From Cytobacillus sp. S13-E01 (GTDB taxonomy: Bacteria; Bacillota; Bacilli; Bacillales; Bacillaceae_L): a stretch of 50,620 nt of DNA. This document shows positions 24,235 to 34,168 of the stretch, one piece after another. The notes below the pieces were generated by a model. The model was not told the DNA's origin, ran no database searches, and saw only the letters and a list, made by a program, of their open reading frames with translations. The DNA lies in the NCBI RefSeq assembly GCF_029193815.1, contig NZ_JARFVC010000030.1, forward strand, positions 1 to 50,620, written 5' to 3'. Position 1 is the stretch's first letter. Each line of letters starts with the position of its first letter. The position numbers and the translations under genes are program-made.

Positions 24235-25167
24235 ATGGAAAAAACACTAATTTTTGGTCATAAAAACCCAGACACTGATACTATTTGCTCTGCAATTGCT
24301 TATGCTGATTTAAAAACAAAGCTAGGTATGGTTGTTGAGCCAGTCCGTTTAGGTGAACTGAACGGTGAAACACAATTCGCCTTAGATACTTTCAAAGTTG
24401 CTATACCACGTTTAGTGAATACTGTTGCATCTGAAGTTAAAAATGTTATCCTTGTTGACCACAATGAACGTCAACAAAGTGCTGAAGACATTGATCAAGT
24501 TCGTGTAGTAGAAGTAATTGACCATCACCGAATTGCTAACTTTGAAACGAGCGATCCTTTATATTACCGTTGTGAGCCAGTTGGTTGTACTGCAACAATC
24601 TTAAATAAATTATACAAAGAAAATAGTGTTGCAATTGAAAAAAATATTGCTGGGTTAATGTTATCGGCAATCATTTCTGACTCTCTATTATTCAAATCAC
24701 CAACATGCACAGATCAAGATGTGGCAGCAGCTCGTGAATTAGCTGAAATTGCAGGTGTTGATGCTGATAGCTATGGACTAGAGATGCTTAAGGCTGGTGC
24801 AGATTTAAGCGATAAAACAATTGCACAATTGATTTCCCTAGATGCTAAGGAATTTCAAATGGGGAACTATAAAGTGGAAGTTGCTCAAGTAAATGCAGTT
24901 GATACAAATGATGTACTAGCCCGTCAAACTGAGATTGAAGCAGCTCTTTCTAGCGTAATCGCTTCTAAAAACCTAGATTTATTCTTATTTGTTGTAACAG
25001 ATATCTTAAATAACGATTCAGTGGGGTTAGCATTAGGTAAACAGGCTAACGCTGTTGAGGAAGCATATAATGTAAAATTAGATAACAACACTGTCGTATT
25101 AAAGGGTGTTGTATCTCGTAAGAAACAAATTGTTCCAGTATTAACTGAAACATTATCAAAACGATAA
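24235..25167 (+). CDS. ppaC: Manganese-dependent inorganic pyrophosphatase (family II)
   Basis: Hydrolyses pyrophosphate to phosphate and so drives biosynthesis. DHH-family motifs: [42 protein letters not shown] and [13 protein letters not shown], with [15 protein letters not shown] in the middle. The C-terminal DHHA2 domain ends [15 protein letters not shown], containing the substrate-binding SRKKQ. Its 310 residues match the Bacillus enzyme. AAAAGGAGTAATATCT precedes ATG 24235 and a terminator follows. Confidence 0.97.
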   Translation: MEKTLIFGHKNPDTDTICSAIAYADLKTKLGMVVEPVRLGELNGETQFALDTFKVAIPRLVNTVASEVKNVILVDHNERQQSAEDIDQVRVVEVIDHHRIANFETSDPLYYRCEPVGCTATILNKLYKENSVAIEKNIAGLMLSAIISDSLLFKSPTCTDQDVAAARELAEIAGVDADSYGLEMLKAGADLSDKTIAQLISLDAKEFQMGNYKVEVAQVNAVDTNDVLARQTEIEAALSSVIASKNLDLFLFVVTDILNNDSVGLALGKQANAVEEAYNVKLDNNTVVLKGVVSRKKQIVPVLTETLSKR

Positions 25168-25173
25168 AGATGT

Positions 25174-25222
25174 AAAGCTGACACTCAGTCACGGAATGGT
25201 GACTTTTAGTGTCAGCTTTTTT
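25174..25222 (+). terminator. ppaC terminator
   Basis: AAGCTGACACT pairs with AGTGTCAGCTT, then a T-run. The loop contains a second small stem (GTCAC/GTGAC). Confidence 0.9.
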
Positions 25223-25609
25223 GATTTACCTAATTGAAAAAAAGTTTAATTAATACAACTTGCCTTGATGATATAAAACTGTCGATAACCTGATAACAGA
25301 GTGAATGTAACAATTTTGTCTCAAGGGAAATGGATCTCCGACAAATTGACCAGTACCCGATTTAGTATGGTTTAAACCTTATGATTTAATTTATTTGTTT
25401 TATAATTTGGGCCAGTATGAATGATTTTGGGTAATATTAGTTTGATTTAGGAAAATGCACTCTATGATTGGTTTTATGGAAAATAACTAGCAATACTCTT
25501 TTCTATCTATTAACTTCTCATATATAAGCACATTATCTCACTCTGGGTAACGTCTTTTTCTGTAAATATTTTCTATTAATCTTTTAAATTCTGTATAATG
25601 AAAGTAGCT
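25223..25609. other. Intergenic, no gene seen
   Basis: AT-rich. TATAAT at 25593-25598 is a plausible -10 for the Nudix remnant and MFS gene, without a convincing -35. No ORF or repeat was recognised. Confidence 0.4.
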
Positions 25610-25964
25610 TATTAAAAGGAGAGGATTTAATGTTCCGGGTGGACATCTTGAAGCTGGAGAAACCCCTGAACAGGCTATGCATAGGGAAGCTTATGAAGAA
25701 GGATACGTAAAAGGGAATATTCGGTATATTGGAATGATTGAAGTTAGTCATGAGGAAAATTCATTATTTGACCCTAATGGGAAATATCCTAAAATAGGTT
25801 ATCAACTATTCTACCTAATGGATATTACAGAATGTCACCCCTTTAAACGTAAGAATGAATCGACTGCAAGAATATGGGTGGAACCAGTAGAAGTCCCTTA
25901 CATTATCGATGATCATCAACTAACTTTTCTCATCTTAAAAGAGGCAATAAAAAAAGGATTTTAA
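25610..25964 (+). pseudogene. Nudix hydrolase, 5'-broken
   Basis: The Nudix box is intact in the frame ending at 25964: PGGHLEAGETPEQAMHREAY then EEG (GX5EX7REX2EEXG). The residues usually found before it are missing and no in-frame start precedes it. AAAGGAGAGGATTTA and ATG stand at 25630 in another frame; if TTCCGGG had one more C, that ATG would read MFPGGHLEAGE into the box. So a one-base loss plus a missing N-terminus is likely. The frame from ATG 25677 alone would lack half of the box. It is next to the MFS gene. Confidence 0.7.
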
Positions 25965-25996
25965 TAATTACAATCAACAGCTAGGGAGATGTTATT

Positions 25997-27235
25997 TTGA
26001 GTCAACTCACAGCAAATACTTCTAAAAAGAATTCAGTCTTTCTATTAGTTGGGATAGGTACATCTTCTTTTGGTGACTTTATCTATCTTGTTGCCATCAA
26101 TATTCTTGTCCTACAACTTACAAATTCGGCTGCAGCAGTTGCTGGGTTATGGATTATGGGACCAATCGCTTCAATCTTGACGAAGTTTTGGTCAGGAAGT
26201 TTAATTGATCGAATGAATAAACGAAATTTAATGATTGCAGCTGATATATTTCGGGCCCTGTTGGTAGCGGTTATTCCTTTTTTAACTTCTATTTGGTTAA
26301 TCTATTTCTGCTTATTTTTCCTATCCGTTGCTAAAGCATTCTTTGAGCCAACTTCGATGACTTACATAACTAAGCTCATTCCACAGGACCAAAGGAAAAA
26401 ATTCAACTCATTCCGAAGTCTTGTTACCTCAGGAGCATTCTTGGTTGGCCCCGCTATTGCAGGTGTACTACTTATCATTAGTTCCGCCAATGTTGCGATA
26501 TGGATAAACGCTTTCACTTTTACCATTTCAGCTATTATTCTGCTATTACTTCCTAATTTAGAAAAAAATGAAAATATTGCACACTCAAAAATGATGAGCC
26601 TAACTACCCTTAAACTTGATTGGAAATATGTCATCTCGTTTAGTAAAAAGAACAACTATATCGTAGCTGTTTACGCGATTGCTCAATTTATCATGATTAT
26701 TGCTCTTGGTATGGACGCCCAAGAAGTTGTCTTTACACAAAAAGTGTTAGGGCTTTCTGAAGCTGATTTTGGATACTTAATGAGTATCACTGGAATAGGA
26801 CATATCGCCGGTTCATTGACTGTATCGATTTTTTCAAAAAAAATATCAATTCAACAACTAATGGGAATTGGATATATCATGGTCGCGGTCGGCTACTTAA
26901 TCTATGCTTTCTCGTTCTCATTCCTATCAGTAGCAGTAGGATTTATTCTTTTAGGTTACTTTAATGCATTTTGTGGGACTGGATTCATGACATTTGTACA
27001 AAATAACGTTCCAACAGATATGATGGGACGTATTTTAAGTGTATTTGGTACTTTTCAAAGCGTATTCCAAATCGGATTTATATTGCTGATCGGATTTACA
27101 GGTGAATTCTTACCTCTTCGCTATAGCATCATTATCGCTTCTATTTTAAATATGGGGGTAAGTCTAGCACTGATTTTTCTTGTATTTAGACCTTCTAGGA
27201 AAATATATTTTAGTGAAAATACTCTGAAGGTGTAA
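25997..27235 (+). CDS. MFS transporter (putative drug/siderophore exporter)
   Basis: A 412-residue protein with about twelve helices, beginning FLLVGIGTSSFGDFIYLVAI. The loop between helices 2 and 3 (KFWSGSLIDRMNKRNLMIAA) carries the MFS motif A pattern G-x-L-x-D-R. It resembles the EntS/YfiS-type exporters of bacilli; the substrate is unknown. The start is TTG 25997, chosen for AGGGAGATG with normal spacing. It is 32 bases after the broken Nudix gene and likely shared its transcript. Confidence 0.85.
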   Translation: MSQLTANTSKKNSVFLLVGIGTSSFGDFIYLVAINILVLQLTNSAAAVAGLWIMGPIASILTKFWSGSLIDRMNKRNLMIAADIFRALLVAVIPFLTSIWLIYFCLFFLSVAKAFFEPTSMTYITKLIPQDQRKKFNSFRSLVTSGAFLVGPAIAGVLLIISSANVAIWINAFTFTISAIILLLLPNLEKNENIAHSKMMSLTTLKLDWKYVISFSKKNNYIVAVYAIAQFIMIIALGMDAQEVVFTQKVLGLSEADFGYLMSITGIGHIAGSLTVSIFSKKISIQQLMGIGYIMVAVGYLIYAFSFSFLSVAVGFILLGYFNAFCGTGFMTFVQNNVPTDMMGRILSVFGTFQSVFQIGFILLIGFTGEFLPLRYSIIIASILNMGVSLALIFLVFRPSRKIYFSENTLKV

Positions 27236-27340
27236 AAGCTTAGTTATTAGTTTTGATATTTTTGTAACGTGATATAATGTGTCCACTTATTGGGTATAAA
27301 CGTAAGATAAAGGTCAAAAACCCAGATTAATAGGCAAATC

Positions 27341-27387
27341 AAAAAAGAGCGTGGAAAATGTTTCAAGAAACGTTCCAAGCTCTTTTA
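27341..27387. terminator. Bidirectional terminator between MFS gene and maa
   Basis: AAAAAGAGCGTGGAA and TTCCAAGCTCTTTT pair, with A and T runs on both sides. It serves the two converging genes. Confidence 0.88.
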
Positions 27388-27407
27388 GCATCCATAAATA
27401 AAGTAAT

Positions 27408-27968
27408 TTATATTTCAATTTGTTTAATTACTTTTGCAGGATTTCCACCTACAACAACATTATCTGATACATCCTTTGTCACCACTGCCCCTGAAGCAAT
27501 AACTACATTGTTACCTATGTTAACCCCAGGATTAATCACAGCTCGACCGCCAATCCATACATTATTACCAATAGTAACTGGTTTGCCATATTCCTCACCA
27601 GAAATGCGTTCAAATGGATCTAAAGGATGCGTCGCTGTATAGATATGGACACCTGGAGCGATAAAACAGTTATCACCAATTCGCACTTCACAAACGTCTA
27701 AGATGACGCAATTAAAATTAGCATAAAAATTTTCCCCTACATGTATGTTGTAACCATAATCACAACGGAATGTTGGCTCCACAAATAAGCTTTCTCCAGT
27801 TGAACCGAAAAGCTCCTTTAACATTACAGTTCGATTGTCAACATCAGTCTCCAAGGTTTGGTTGTATAATCTAGTGTTTCTTCTCGCTTTTTCACGGTCT
27901 TTAACTAGTTTCTGGTCAGCAGGATTATACAGTTCCCCATTCAACATTTTTTCTTTTTCTGTTTTCAT
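27408..27968 (-). CDS. maa: Maltose O-acetyltransferase-like hexapeptide acetyltransferase
   Basis: A left-handed beta-helix acetyltransferase of the LacA/Maa group that acetylates sugars from acetyl-CoA. The N-terminal [20 protein letters not shown] with [10 protein letters not shown] is the Maa cap. Hexapeptide repeats run from [20 protein letters not shown] (active-site His) through [20 protein letters not shown] to [13 protein letters not shown]. The length is 186 residues. ATG 27968 was chosen behind AAAGGAATACCT; an upstream ATG at 27983 lies before that site. The true sugar is uncertain. Confidence 0.92.
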   Translation of the reverse strand: MKTEKEKMLNGELYNPADQKLVKDREKARRNTRLYNQTLETDVDNRTVMLKELFGSTGESLFVEPTFRCDYGYNIHVGENFYANFNCVILDVCEVRIGDNCFIAPGVHIYTATHPLDPFERISGEEYGKPVTIGNNVWIGGRAVINPGVNIGNNVVIASGAVVTKDVSDNVVVGGNPAKVIKQIEI

Positions 27969-28029
27969 AGGTATTCCTTTCATTAAAAAATAGTGTTAAT
28001 TACATTGGTTAATGGATAGTGAATTAGCA

Positions 28030-28497
28030 CTATTCAATATAGTTTACATTATTGTCTCGACACCATTCAATCGCAATTTCTTTTAAACGTTCGTCACGAA
28101 ATAAATACCATTGATCCTCAATTTCAAAATCTATTATTTTGTCCTTAAATCTTCGAAAAGCACCTTTCCCCCTAATTACCCCTAGCAAGGTCTCTTGCTT
28201 TCGTTCATTGCTAACATTGAAGCAAAAGTCTTCCATGATTTCATATTCATTTACATCAAATTTAGTTGGTAACTCTATGTAATTCTCAAAGTTTTCAACA
28301 ACATCAATAGCTACCATTCTATTTTCTTGTTCCCAATCAAGTAAGTCATCGAATGGTATTCCGTCTTCTGCAGCTAGTAAATCATCCGATGTTACTACAA
28401 CTATTTCACCGGTTTTACTATTTAAGTATGTATGAGACTCTTCAAACTGTATTTCCATTTCTGCAATTATATCTTTGAGCTTTACTTTTACACTCAT
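28030..28497 (-). CDS. UPF0158 family protein
   Basis: 155 residues with the family's pattern: an N-terminal strand region (YLNSKTGEIVVVTSDDLLAA), PTKFDVNEYEIMEDFCFNV and the C-terminal GKGAFRRFKDKIIDFEIEDQ with WYLFRDERLKEIAIEWCRDN. The product is acidic and soluble, role unknown. GAAGGTGATGCG precedes ATG 28497. The spacing to maa (61 bases) permits co-transcription. Confidence 0.85.
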   Translation of the reverse strand: MSVKVKLKDIIAEMEIQFEESHTYLNSKTGEIVVVTSDDLLAAEDGIPFDDLLDWEQENRMVAIDVVENFENYIELPTKFDVNEYEIMEDFCFNVSNERKQETLLGVIRGKGAFRRFKDKIIDFEIEDQWYLFRDERLKEIAIEWCRDNNVNYIE

Positions 28498-28636
28498 GAT
28501 AACGCATCACCTTCCATACCTTATTTGTTCCCGATTATAAGAAAAAACTACCAAAGAGTCAATTCTTATGATAGTATTCTTACTTTTTAATTTGATGATG
28601 CCTGAGTTAGTTTTAAACTGCTTTTGTGTAAAACTC

Positions 28637-29647
28637 TCAATTTTTATCCTCGGCCAAAGCGACACGGTCGTCTGCTGTTGGTGGTTGTTCCATCCAGCTG
28701 TTGTTAATCATGATGTTTCCGCCATCCTCACCATATTGCTCCATTTCTGCTAAAAGACGAGTGTATTGTGCTCCTAAATCACGTCTCATGCTTACTGCCA
28801 TGGCCGCCCCGTAAAATGCTACTGATGCTTGAGTTAATAGTGCTGTATGGAACATAATTAGTTTGTCTGAAAATGGTGAAACAGTTGCGTTTGTAACTTC
28901 CGATTCAAAAGTCGGTGGGCAGGGAAGATTGTCTTCATGAAGGATCGAACTAAAAACTTCAACATGTTTGGAAGAAACCTGATTCCCCCTCATCAAATAT
29001 TCACGAACCTCCTTGTGTTTGGCTACTTGACTGAATCCAAGTAGCAATGCCTTACCCATTACTGTTTTATTCATATTAAAGGTGATATTACTAATTTCAA
29101 TCCCATTTAACGGACGGCGATTACCAAACCAACCTGTTAGAAAGTTTTGTTTTTGGACATACTGAGCCTGCTCAGGTGGATAAAGATATGGGGGTCTAGT
29201 ATAGACTCCTTTAGCCAACATTAAATCTAAGGTTATGTTATATAGCTTCATTGCTTCATTATTACATCTAGTATAATACTCACGTAAATCTGCCCGAATA
29301 GCAGTAGTTAAGGAAACAGCATAACCTGTTAAGCCATGCGCTGCCATAATGTGCAGATATTTCAGAAGAAATGTATCTGAAAATAACCTTGGCGCTTTAA
29401 TATTTACGTCCTCTTCCGTAAAACCATAAGGAATTGGATAATTTTCTTTATCAAAAAAACTTTTTATCGCTTTAACATGCTTTTTTGATAAATCGATAGC
29501 AAATTCTAATATTGATCTAATATCACTATTCTCAACCTTTTCAAGCATATAGCTAATAACACAAATAGACATACTATCGCTCATATATTGCGTCCACAGA
29601 CTTGTAATTTCCGTGGAACATAATTTAGTTTCGTGACTTGTTTCCAT
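28637..29647 (-). CDS. DUF3231 family protein (two ferritin-like bundles)
   Basis: 336 residues in two similar halves, each an expected four-helix bundle. Half one has TSLWTQYMSDSMSICVISYM and LHIMAAHGLTGYAVSLTTAI. Half two has FSDKLIMFHTALLTQASVAF with YGAAMAVSMRRDLGAQYTRL. Between them lies TGWFGNRRPLNGIEISNITF. This is the DUF3231 architecture common in spore formers; function unknown. ATG 29647 has TAGGAGTG nine bases upstream, so the longer frame to 29659, which begins within that site, was not used. Confidence 0.87.
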   Translation of the reverse strand: METSHETKLCSTEITSLWTQYMSDSMSICVISYMLEKVENSDIRSILEFAIDLSKKHVKAIKSFFDKENYPIPYGFTEEDVNIKAPRLFSDTFLLKYLHIMAAHGLTGYAVSLTTAIRADLREYYTRCNNEAMKLYNITLDLMLAKGVYTRPPYLYPPEQAQYVQKQNFLTGWFGNRRPLNGIEISNITFNMNKTVMGKALLLGFSQVAKHKEVREYLMRGNQVSSKHVEVFSSILHEDNLPCPPTFESEVTNATVSPFSDKLIMFHTALLTQASVAFYGAAMAVSMRRDLGAQYTRLLAEMEQYGEDGGNIMINNSWMEQPPTADDRVALAEDKN

Positions 29648-29900
29648 AGATAGATTCACTCCTACTGCGGACCGAGTTGTTTATAAATAATTTTGCTGAC
29701 TCTTGTTATTAATCCCTTTTAGTATAAATTAAATACCTTCATTCTCTAAATTACGTGCAAAATTTAATTATTTTAGATTAGAAAAATATATATGACAGTA
29801 TTTGTTTGTTTTTGAGTAAAAATAGTTGCTTTCATCTTTATAAACTGTCAAGCTTAAGTAGATAATAGACTTCATAGAAATGAATTAGTAGGTGATGAAT

Positions 29901-30293
29901 ATGATTGAAATAAAGACATCTGAAATTAGTGATGGAGAATTCAATAGAGGAGTATTTGCGACGCGTGATATAGCAAAGGGTGAGCTCCTCCATGAAGCCC
30001 CGGTCATTGCTTATCCGAATGAAGAGCATGAACACATCGAAAAAACCACACTTGCAGATTATGCGTTCGAATATGGTATCAACCACACTGCAATACTTCT
30101 AGGATATGGTATGCTGTTTAACCATTCATACGAACCAAATGCACAATATGAAATTAACTTTGATAACCATTCCTTTGACTTTTATGCTTTCACAGACATA
30201 AAAGCAGGTGAAGAGATCCTAATCAACTATAATGGTGATGTCGATATCGATGATCCGCTTTGGTTTAATATGGAGGAAGATAACAAAGAATAA
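29901..30293 (+). CDS. Small SET-domain protein
   Basis: A 130-residue protein that is essentially only a SET domain, a lysine methyltransferase fold. The parts are NRGVFATRDIAKGELLHEAP, GYGMLFNHSYEPNAQYEINF (the NHSxxPN pseudoknot motif) and FYAFTDIKAGEEILINYNG (the E-x-x-x-x-Y end). There is no post-SET Cys cluster. The substrate in bacteria is unknown. ATG 29901 has TAGGTGA six bases upstream. It is transcribed alone, toward a bidirectional terminator. Confidence 0.88.
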   Translation: MIEIKTSEISDGEFNRGVFATRDIAKGELLHEAPVIAYPNEEHEHIEKTTLADYAFEYGINHTAILLGYGMLFNHSYEPNAQYEINFDNHSFDFYAFTDIKAGEEILINYNGDVDIDDPLWFNMEEDNKE

Positions 30294-30330
30294 TCTGATT
30301 GATTTCTGAACCGAACATCATTCAGACACG

Positions 30331-30370
30331 TAAGAGGCAATTATCCCAAAAGGATTATTACCTCTTTTTC
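30331..30370. terminator. Bidirectional terminator (SET gene and ABC operon)
   Basis: AAGAGGCAATTATCC pairs imperfectly with GGATTATTACCTCTT, then a T-run. Confidence 0.85.
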
Positions 30371-31369
30371 TTATTTAAGTTTATAGTAAGTCAACCCAAG
30401 CGCAAATGCCAATACCGTTCCTTTAACAATGTCCATCGCATAATATGGGACAGACATCATCACTAAACCGTTTTGTAAAATCCCTATTAAAACTGCACCG
30501 ACGAATGTTCCGAATGCATTCGGCTTACCTGCACCTAGAACGGAAAAGCCGATAAATGCCGCCGCAACAGAATCCATTAAGTACGGGGCACCTGCACTTA
30601 TTTCAGCTGTCATCACCCTTGAAGCCAGTACAATTCCACCAATAGAAGCAAAAAGTGCTGACAATAAATAGGCCACTACTTTATAGTTGTTAACCGGAAT
30701 ACCTGAAAGTCTTGCTGCTTCGATATTTCCACCAATCACGTACATGTATCTTCCGTGCTTTGTATACGTTAAAAAGATGTGAACTAAGACAACAACTACG
30801 ACCATGATCATAATAATCCATGGGACTTGGCCGATTTTTGCGAAAAACGGGCTAATCAAGCCTTCAGAAAATGAACCATCAGGCATAACCATGTTTTGAG
30901 AAATCGTTGCTCCCTTGGTGTAGGTCAACGCAATTCCCTGAATAATAAACATCATCGCTAATGTTAACAGCATATCTGGGATTTTCATTTTTACAATTAG
31001 AAAAGAATTTAGTGCGCCAACTAGTAACGAAGCAGCAATAGCCGCTAGAATAGCGATGAATGTATTTTGCGAAAACCAGACAAACATCGAGATTACTACC
31101 GCATTTGATAAAGAAGCGACTGATCCAACCGATAAATCAAAACCATTTACAGAAAGTGAAATCGTGATTCCAATTGCGATAATAGTCACAATCGAGATGG
31201 ATCTCAAGATATTTATGATATTGTTTCCTTGTATAAATGAAGGATTGGCAGCCGCAAAAACAATGATCAATACAAAAATAGTTAGGATTGTACCATATTT
31301 ATAAAAAAACGAGAATAAATCAAAGGATTTTTTCGTGGAGTTCGTACTTGTTGCTAGCGTTCCCTTCAT
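30371..31369 (-). CDS. Ribose-type ABC transporter permease
   Basis: 332 residues, nine to ten helices, RbsC family. Conserved parts include ISLSVNGFDLSVGSVASLSN and the GKPNAFGTFVGAVLIGILQN end. Between them is the EAA-like cytoplasmic loop around GNIEAARLSGIPVNNYKVVA. The start ATG 31369 lies behind GGAGGTAATAAGC and overlaps the 3' end of the ATPase gene by 50 bases, so the two are translationally close. It is the last gene of the S-box-controlled operon. Confidence 0.93.
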   Translation of the reverse strand: MKGTLATSTNSTKKSFDLFSFFYKYGTILTIFVLIIVFAAANPSFIQGNNIINILRSISIVTIIAIGITISLSVNGFDLSVGSVASLSNAVVISMFVWFSQNTFIAILAAIAASLLVGALNSFLIVKMKIPDMLLTLAMMFIIQGIALTYTKGATISQNMVMPDGSFSEGLISPFFAKIGQVPWIIMIMVVVVVLVHIFLTYTKHGRYMYVIGGNIEAARLSGIPVNNYKVVAYLLSALFASIGGIVLASRVMTAEISAGAPYLMDSVAAAFIGFSVLGAGKPNAFGTFVGAVLIGILQNGLVMMSVPYYAMDIVKGTVLAFALGLTYYKLK

Positions 31370-32873
31370 GCTTATTACCTCCTGCTGAGTAAAATAAAAT
31401 TTCTTCTTCATTTGTGGTAGATGTTACGAGCTCTTTAACGACTTGACCATCATATAAAACGTACAAACGGTTCGTAATACCAATGATTTCTGATGTTTCT
31501 GAGGAAGCATAGATAATGACTTTACCGTTCTCTGCTAATCCAGTTATTAAATTAAAAATGTCCTTTTTCGCACCTACGTCAACACCCTTTGTAGGTTCGT
31601 CAAAAATATAAACATCTGCATCTGTGATTAACCATTTCCCAATGGCTATCTTTTGTTGGTTTCCACCAGAGAGATTTTGAACCAAAGTATTTTCATGTGG
31701 CGTCTTAATCCCAAGGCTCTTTATTAGTTCAACCGATTGAATCTTTTCCGCTTTTCTATTTAAAAAGCTAAAAAGGTTGGTGAATTTACTTAAATTGGCA
31801 GAAGTAAGATTCGTTGCGACCGACTCCGTTACAAGAATCCCTTCTTTTCTTCTTTCCTCCGGAACTAATGCGATACCTTGCTTCACTGCGAGATGAGGAT
31901 TTGTAAGCTTTAGCTTTTTTCCCTTTAGCAAAACGTGACCAGATGTAATCTTTGAGCAGCCAAATAACGTTTTACAAAGTTCTGTTTTCCCTGCACCTAC
32001 TAAACCAGCTATCCCAACAATTTCACCTTCTGAAGCATACATGGAAAGGTTTTTTATTTTAGCAGGTTCATTTAGGTCTTTGACTTCAAATATTTTTTCA
32101 CCGATCGTTGCCATATGTTCCGGAAACTGTTCCTCTAACTTTTTTCCTAACATTTGCTCTACTACCCTATTTTGAGTAGTAGTAGATACGGATTCTTTCC
32201 CAACAAATTCGCCATTTCTAAGCACCGTAATCTCATCACATATCTCAAAAATCTCTGGTAGCCGATGTGAGATGAAAATAATCCCAACGTTTCTATTCTT
32301 TAAATCGTTTACAATTCGAAAAAGTTCTTTTGTTTCGGTTTGGCTTAAAGGTGCCGTTGGTTCATCTAGAATCAGGAATTTACACTCTGTTGTAACTGCT
32401 CTTGCAATCAAGACCATTTGTTTTTCAGCAAGCGTTAATTCATTAACAAGTTTTTTAGATGATACGTTAATTTTCATACTTGATAAAATTTCGGAAGCTT
32501 TCTTATGGAGCTCTTTCCAATTCACTAGCTGTCTTTTACCCATTCCACCGACAGTGTGATTTAACATAATGTTTTCACCAACTGTTAAATAAGGAATTAG
32601 CGCTGTATCTACTTCCTGATAGACAATTTGTATGCCATGATCTTGAGCCTCTTTTGGAGAACGAATGGAGAGTAGTTGACCACCGAGGGTGATTTCACCA
32701 GTGTAGTGACGATATGCTCCTGATAAAACCTTCATTAACGTTGACTTTCCAGCTCCATTTGCACCAATGAGAGCATGAACCGAACCCGTTTCGGTTGTAA
32801 AATGAACATCTGTCAATGCTTTCACACCTGGAAATTCAATGGAGATGTTATTCATCTGAAGTAATGCTGTCAT
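31320..32873 (-). CDS. Ribose-type ABC transporter ATPase (two ATPase domains)
   Basis: 517 residues in two ATP-binding halves, as in RbsA. Half one: ALIGANGAGKSTLMKVLSGA (Walker A), LTLAEKQMVLIARA (signature region) and FLILDEPTAPLS (Walker B). Half two: GIAGLVGAGKTELCKTLFG, VQNLSGGNQQKIAIGKWL and DVYIFDEPTKGVDVGAKKD. ATG 32873 follows GGAGGAGGTAGCAAGA. A 12-bp stem separates it from the binding-protein gene. Likely partner of the permease and lipoprotein on either side. Confidence 0.95.
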   Translation of the reverse strand: MTALLQMNNISIEFPGVKALTDVHFTTETGSVHALIGANGAGKSTLMKVLSGAYRHYTGEITLGGQLLSIRSPKEAQDHGIQIVYQEVDTALIPYLTVGENIMLNHTVGGMGKRQLVNWKELHKKASEILSSMKINVSSKKLVNELTLAEKQMVLIARAVTTECKFLILDEPTAPLSQTETKELFRIVNDLKNRNVGIIFISHRLPEIFEICDEITVLRNGEFVGKESVSTTTQNRVVEQMLGKKLEEQFPEHMATIGEKIFEVKDLNEPAKIKNLSMYASEGEIVGIAGLVGAGKTELCKTLFGCSKITSGHVLLKGKKLKLTNPHLAVKQGIALVPEERRKEGILVTESVATNLTSANLSKFTNLFSFLNRKAEKIQSVELIKSLGIKTPHENTLVQNLSGGNQQKIAIGKWLITDADVYIFDEPTKGVDVGAKKDIFNLITGLAENGKVIIYASSETSEIIGITNRLYVLYDGQVVKELVTSTTNEEEILFYSAGGNKHEGNASNKYELHEKIL

Positions 32874-32903
32874 TCTTGCTACCTCCTCCCAAGTAACATA
32901 AGC

Positions 32904-32935
32904 GAACACTCTCTTCTATGGTAAAGAGAGTGTTC
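32904..32935 (-). other. Intercistronic stem-loop in the ABC operon
   Basis: GAACACTCTCTT pairs perfectly with AAGAGAGTGTTC around an 8-base loop and has no T-run. Such stems after binding-protein genes usually stabilise the upstream mRNA so that more binding protein than ATPase is made. Confidence 0.75.
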
Positions 32936-32947
32936 CCCCATGGGTGA

Positions 32948-34063
32948 TTACTTTTTATAATGATCCTTTAACACTTTCATCCAGTCTTCTTCAAAAGCAG
33001 TTGTTGTTCCCCAGCCTTCGATTATGTCAGCTAGGTTTACCATGTTAACTGCTTCTTTTGACGTACGAAGCTCAGCTTGTGAAATGAGGGAAGCTTCTAA
33101 GTCATAGTTTTGAGGTGTCTCTTCACCTGCAAGCTTTTTAGCTAAAAGTCTCATGTTTACAGCACCAATTAATTTAGGATCAACTGCTGCTGTATACTTC
33201 CATGGGCTACCATCTGTTTGGATTTCTTGAAGGTCTGCATTGGATACATCGATACCGTAGATTTTAATTTCATCTCTTCCTGCTTCTTTAATCGCCCGAG
33301 CTGCACCAATTGCAAATGCATCCCATGTTGCAAAGATCGCATCAATTTCACCTTTTGGATACTTGTTTAACATCGCTGCCACTGCGTTTTGCGTTTGTAC
33401 AGATGTGTCTGCTGCAGCAACTCCGAAGCGTTCAATCTCTTTAATTCCCGGGTTACTTTCAAGCGTTTGCTTATATACATTGTTTCTTCTTACCATTGGT
33501 GGGAACCCATCAACCCAAAGGTATACGATGTTCGCTTCACCATTGCTGTCTTTCACTAATTGATCAAGTGCCAACGTCGCTAATGCTTCATCATCTTGTG
33601 AAGTTAGAGTAACACCGTTAACAGATGCAATATCAGGATTAGAGTCAAATGTTACAACGCTCTTTCCACTTTCAGTTAGCTTCTTAACGCCATCTACAGT
33701 TGCTGCGTCATCACCATGTGAAATAATAAATCCATCATAATCTTGAGTTAACGCTTGCTCAATTGCGTCATGGAATTTAGCTGAATCTCCATTTGCTGTG
33801 AACACATCAACATCAAAGCCCAAGGACTCTCCCTCTTCTTTCGCACCCGCTAAAAATTGCGCAGTATGATCGTCTCCACCGATTTTACGGATAACTTTTA
33901 TTTTTGCGCCTTCTCCATTTGCAAATCTTTCAGGTACATTTTCAAATGTTATTTTTTCATTGCTGCTGGCCTTATTTGCTGAATTTTCAGCTGATGCACA
34001 CCCTGTTAAAAGGACTGAAAAAGCTAGTGAAGTGAATGCTGTTTTTAATATTGATTTTCTCAT
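32948..34063 (-). CDS. Ribose-type ABC substrate-binding lipoprotein
   Basis: 371 residues. The N-terminal signal ends in a lipobox, LLTGCASAE. The mature part is a periplasmic-binding-protein-like fold of the RbsB group: DGFIISHGDDAATVDGVKKL, VVTFDSNPDIASVNGVTLTS, FATWDAFAIGAARAIKEAGR and IKIYGIDVSNADLQEI. AAAAGGGGAGTATTACCAAC precedes ATG 34063. It is the first gene of the operon behind the S-box, which suggests a methionine-cycle sugar such as methylthioribose rather than ribose. The substrate is inference. Confidence 0.92.
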   Translation of the reverse strand: MRKSILKTAFTSLAFSVLLTGCASAENSANKASSNEKITFENVPERFANGEGAKIKVIRKIGGDDHTAQFLAGAKEEGESLGFDVDVFTANGDSAKFHDAIEQALTQDYDGFIISHGDDAATVDGVKKLTESGKSVVTFDSNPDIASVNGVTLTSQDDEALATLALDQLVKDSNGEANIVYLWVDGFPPMVRRNNVYKQTLESNPGIKEIERFGVAAADTSVQTQNAVAAMLNKYPKGEIDAIFATWDAFAIGAARAIKEAGRDEIKIYGIDVSNADLQEIQTDGSPWKYTAAVDPKLIGAVNMRLLAKKLAGEETPQNYDLEASLISQAELRTSKEAVNMVNLADIIEGWGTTTAFEEDWMKVLKDHYKK

Positions 34064-34168
34064 GTTGGTAATACTCCCCTTTTGGTCATTTTCTTAATAC
34101 ATCTCTAAATAAAAAGTACTCCTAACTAGTAATCTTTTCTTTTAGAGGATGGGTATGTAGGCATTAAC

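Noticed and set aside
27250-27341. Possible small RNA promoter (TTGATA and TATAAT) before the bidirectional terminator
   Set aside because: The spacing of 14 bases is too short and no conserved structure is seen.
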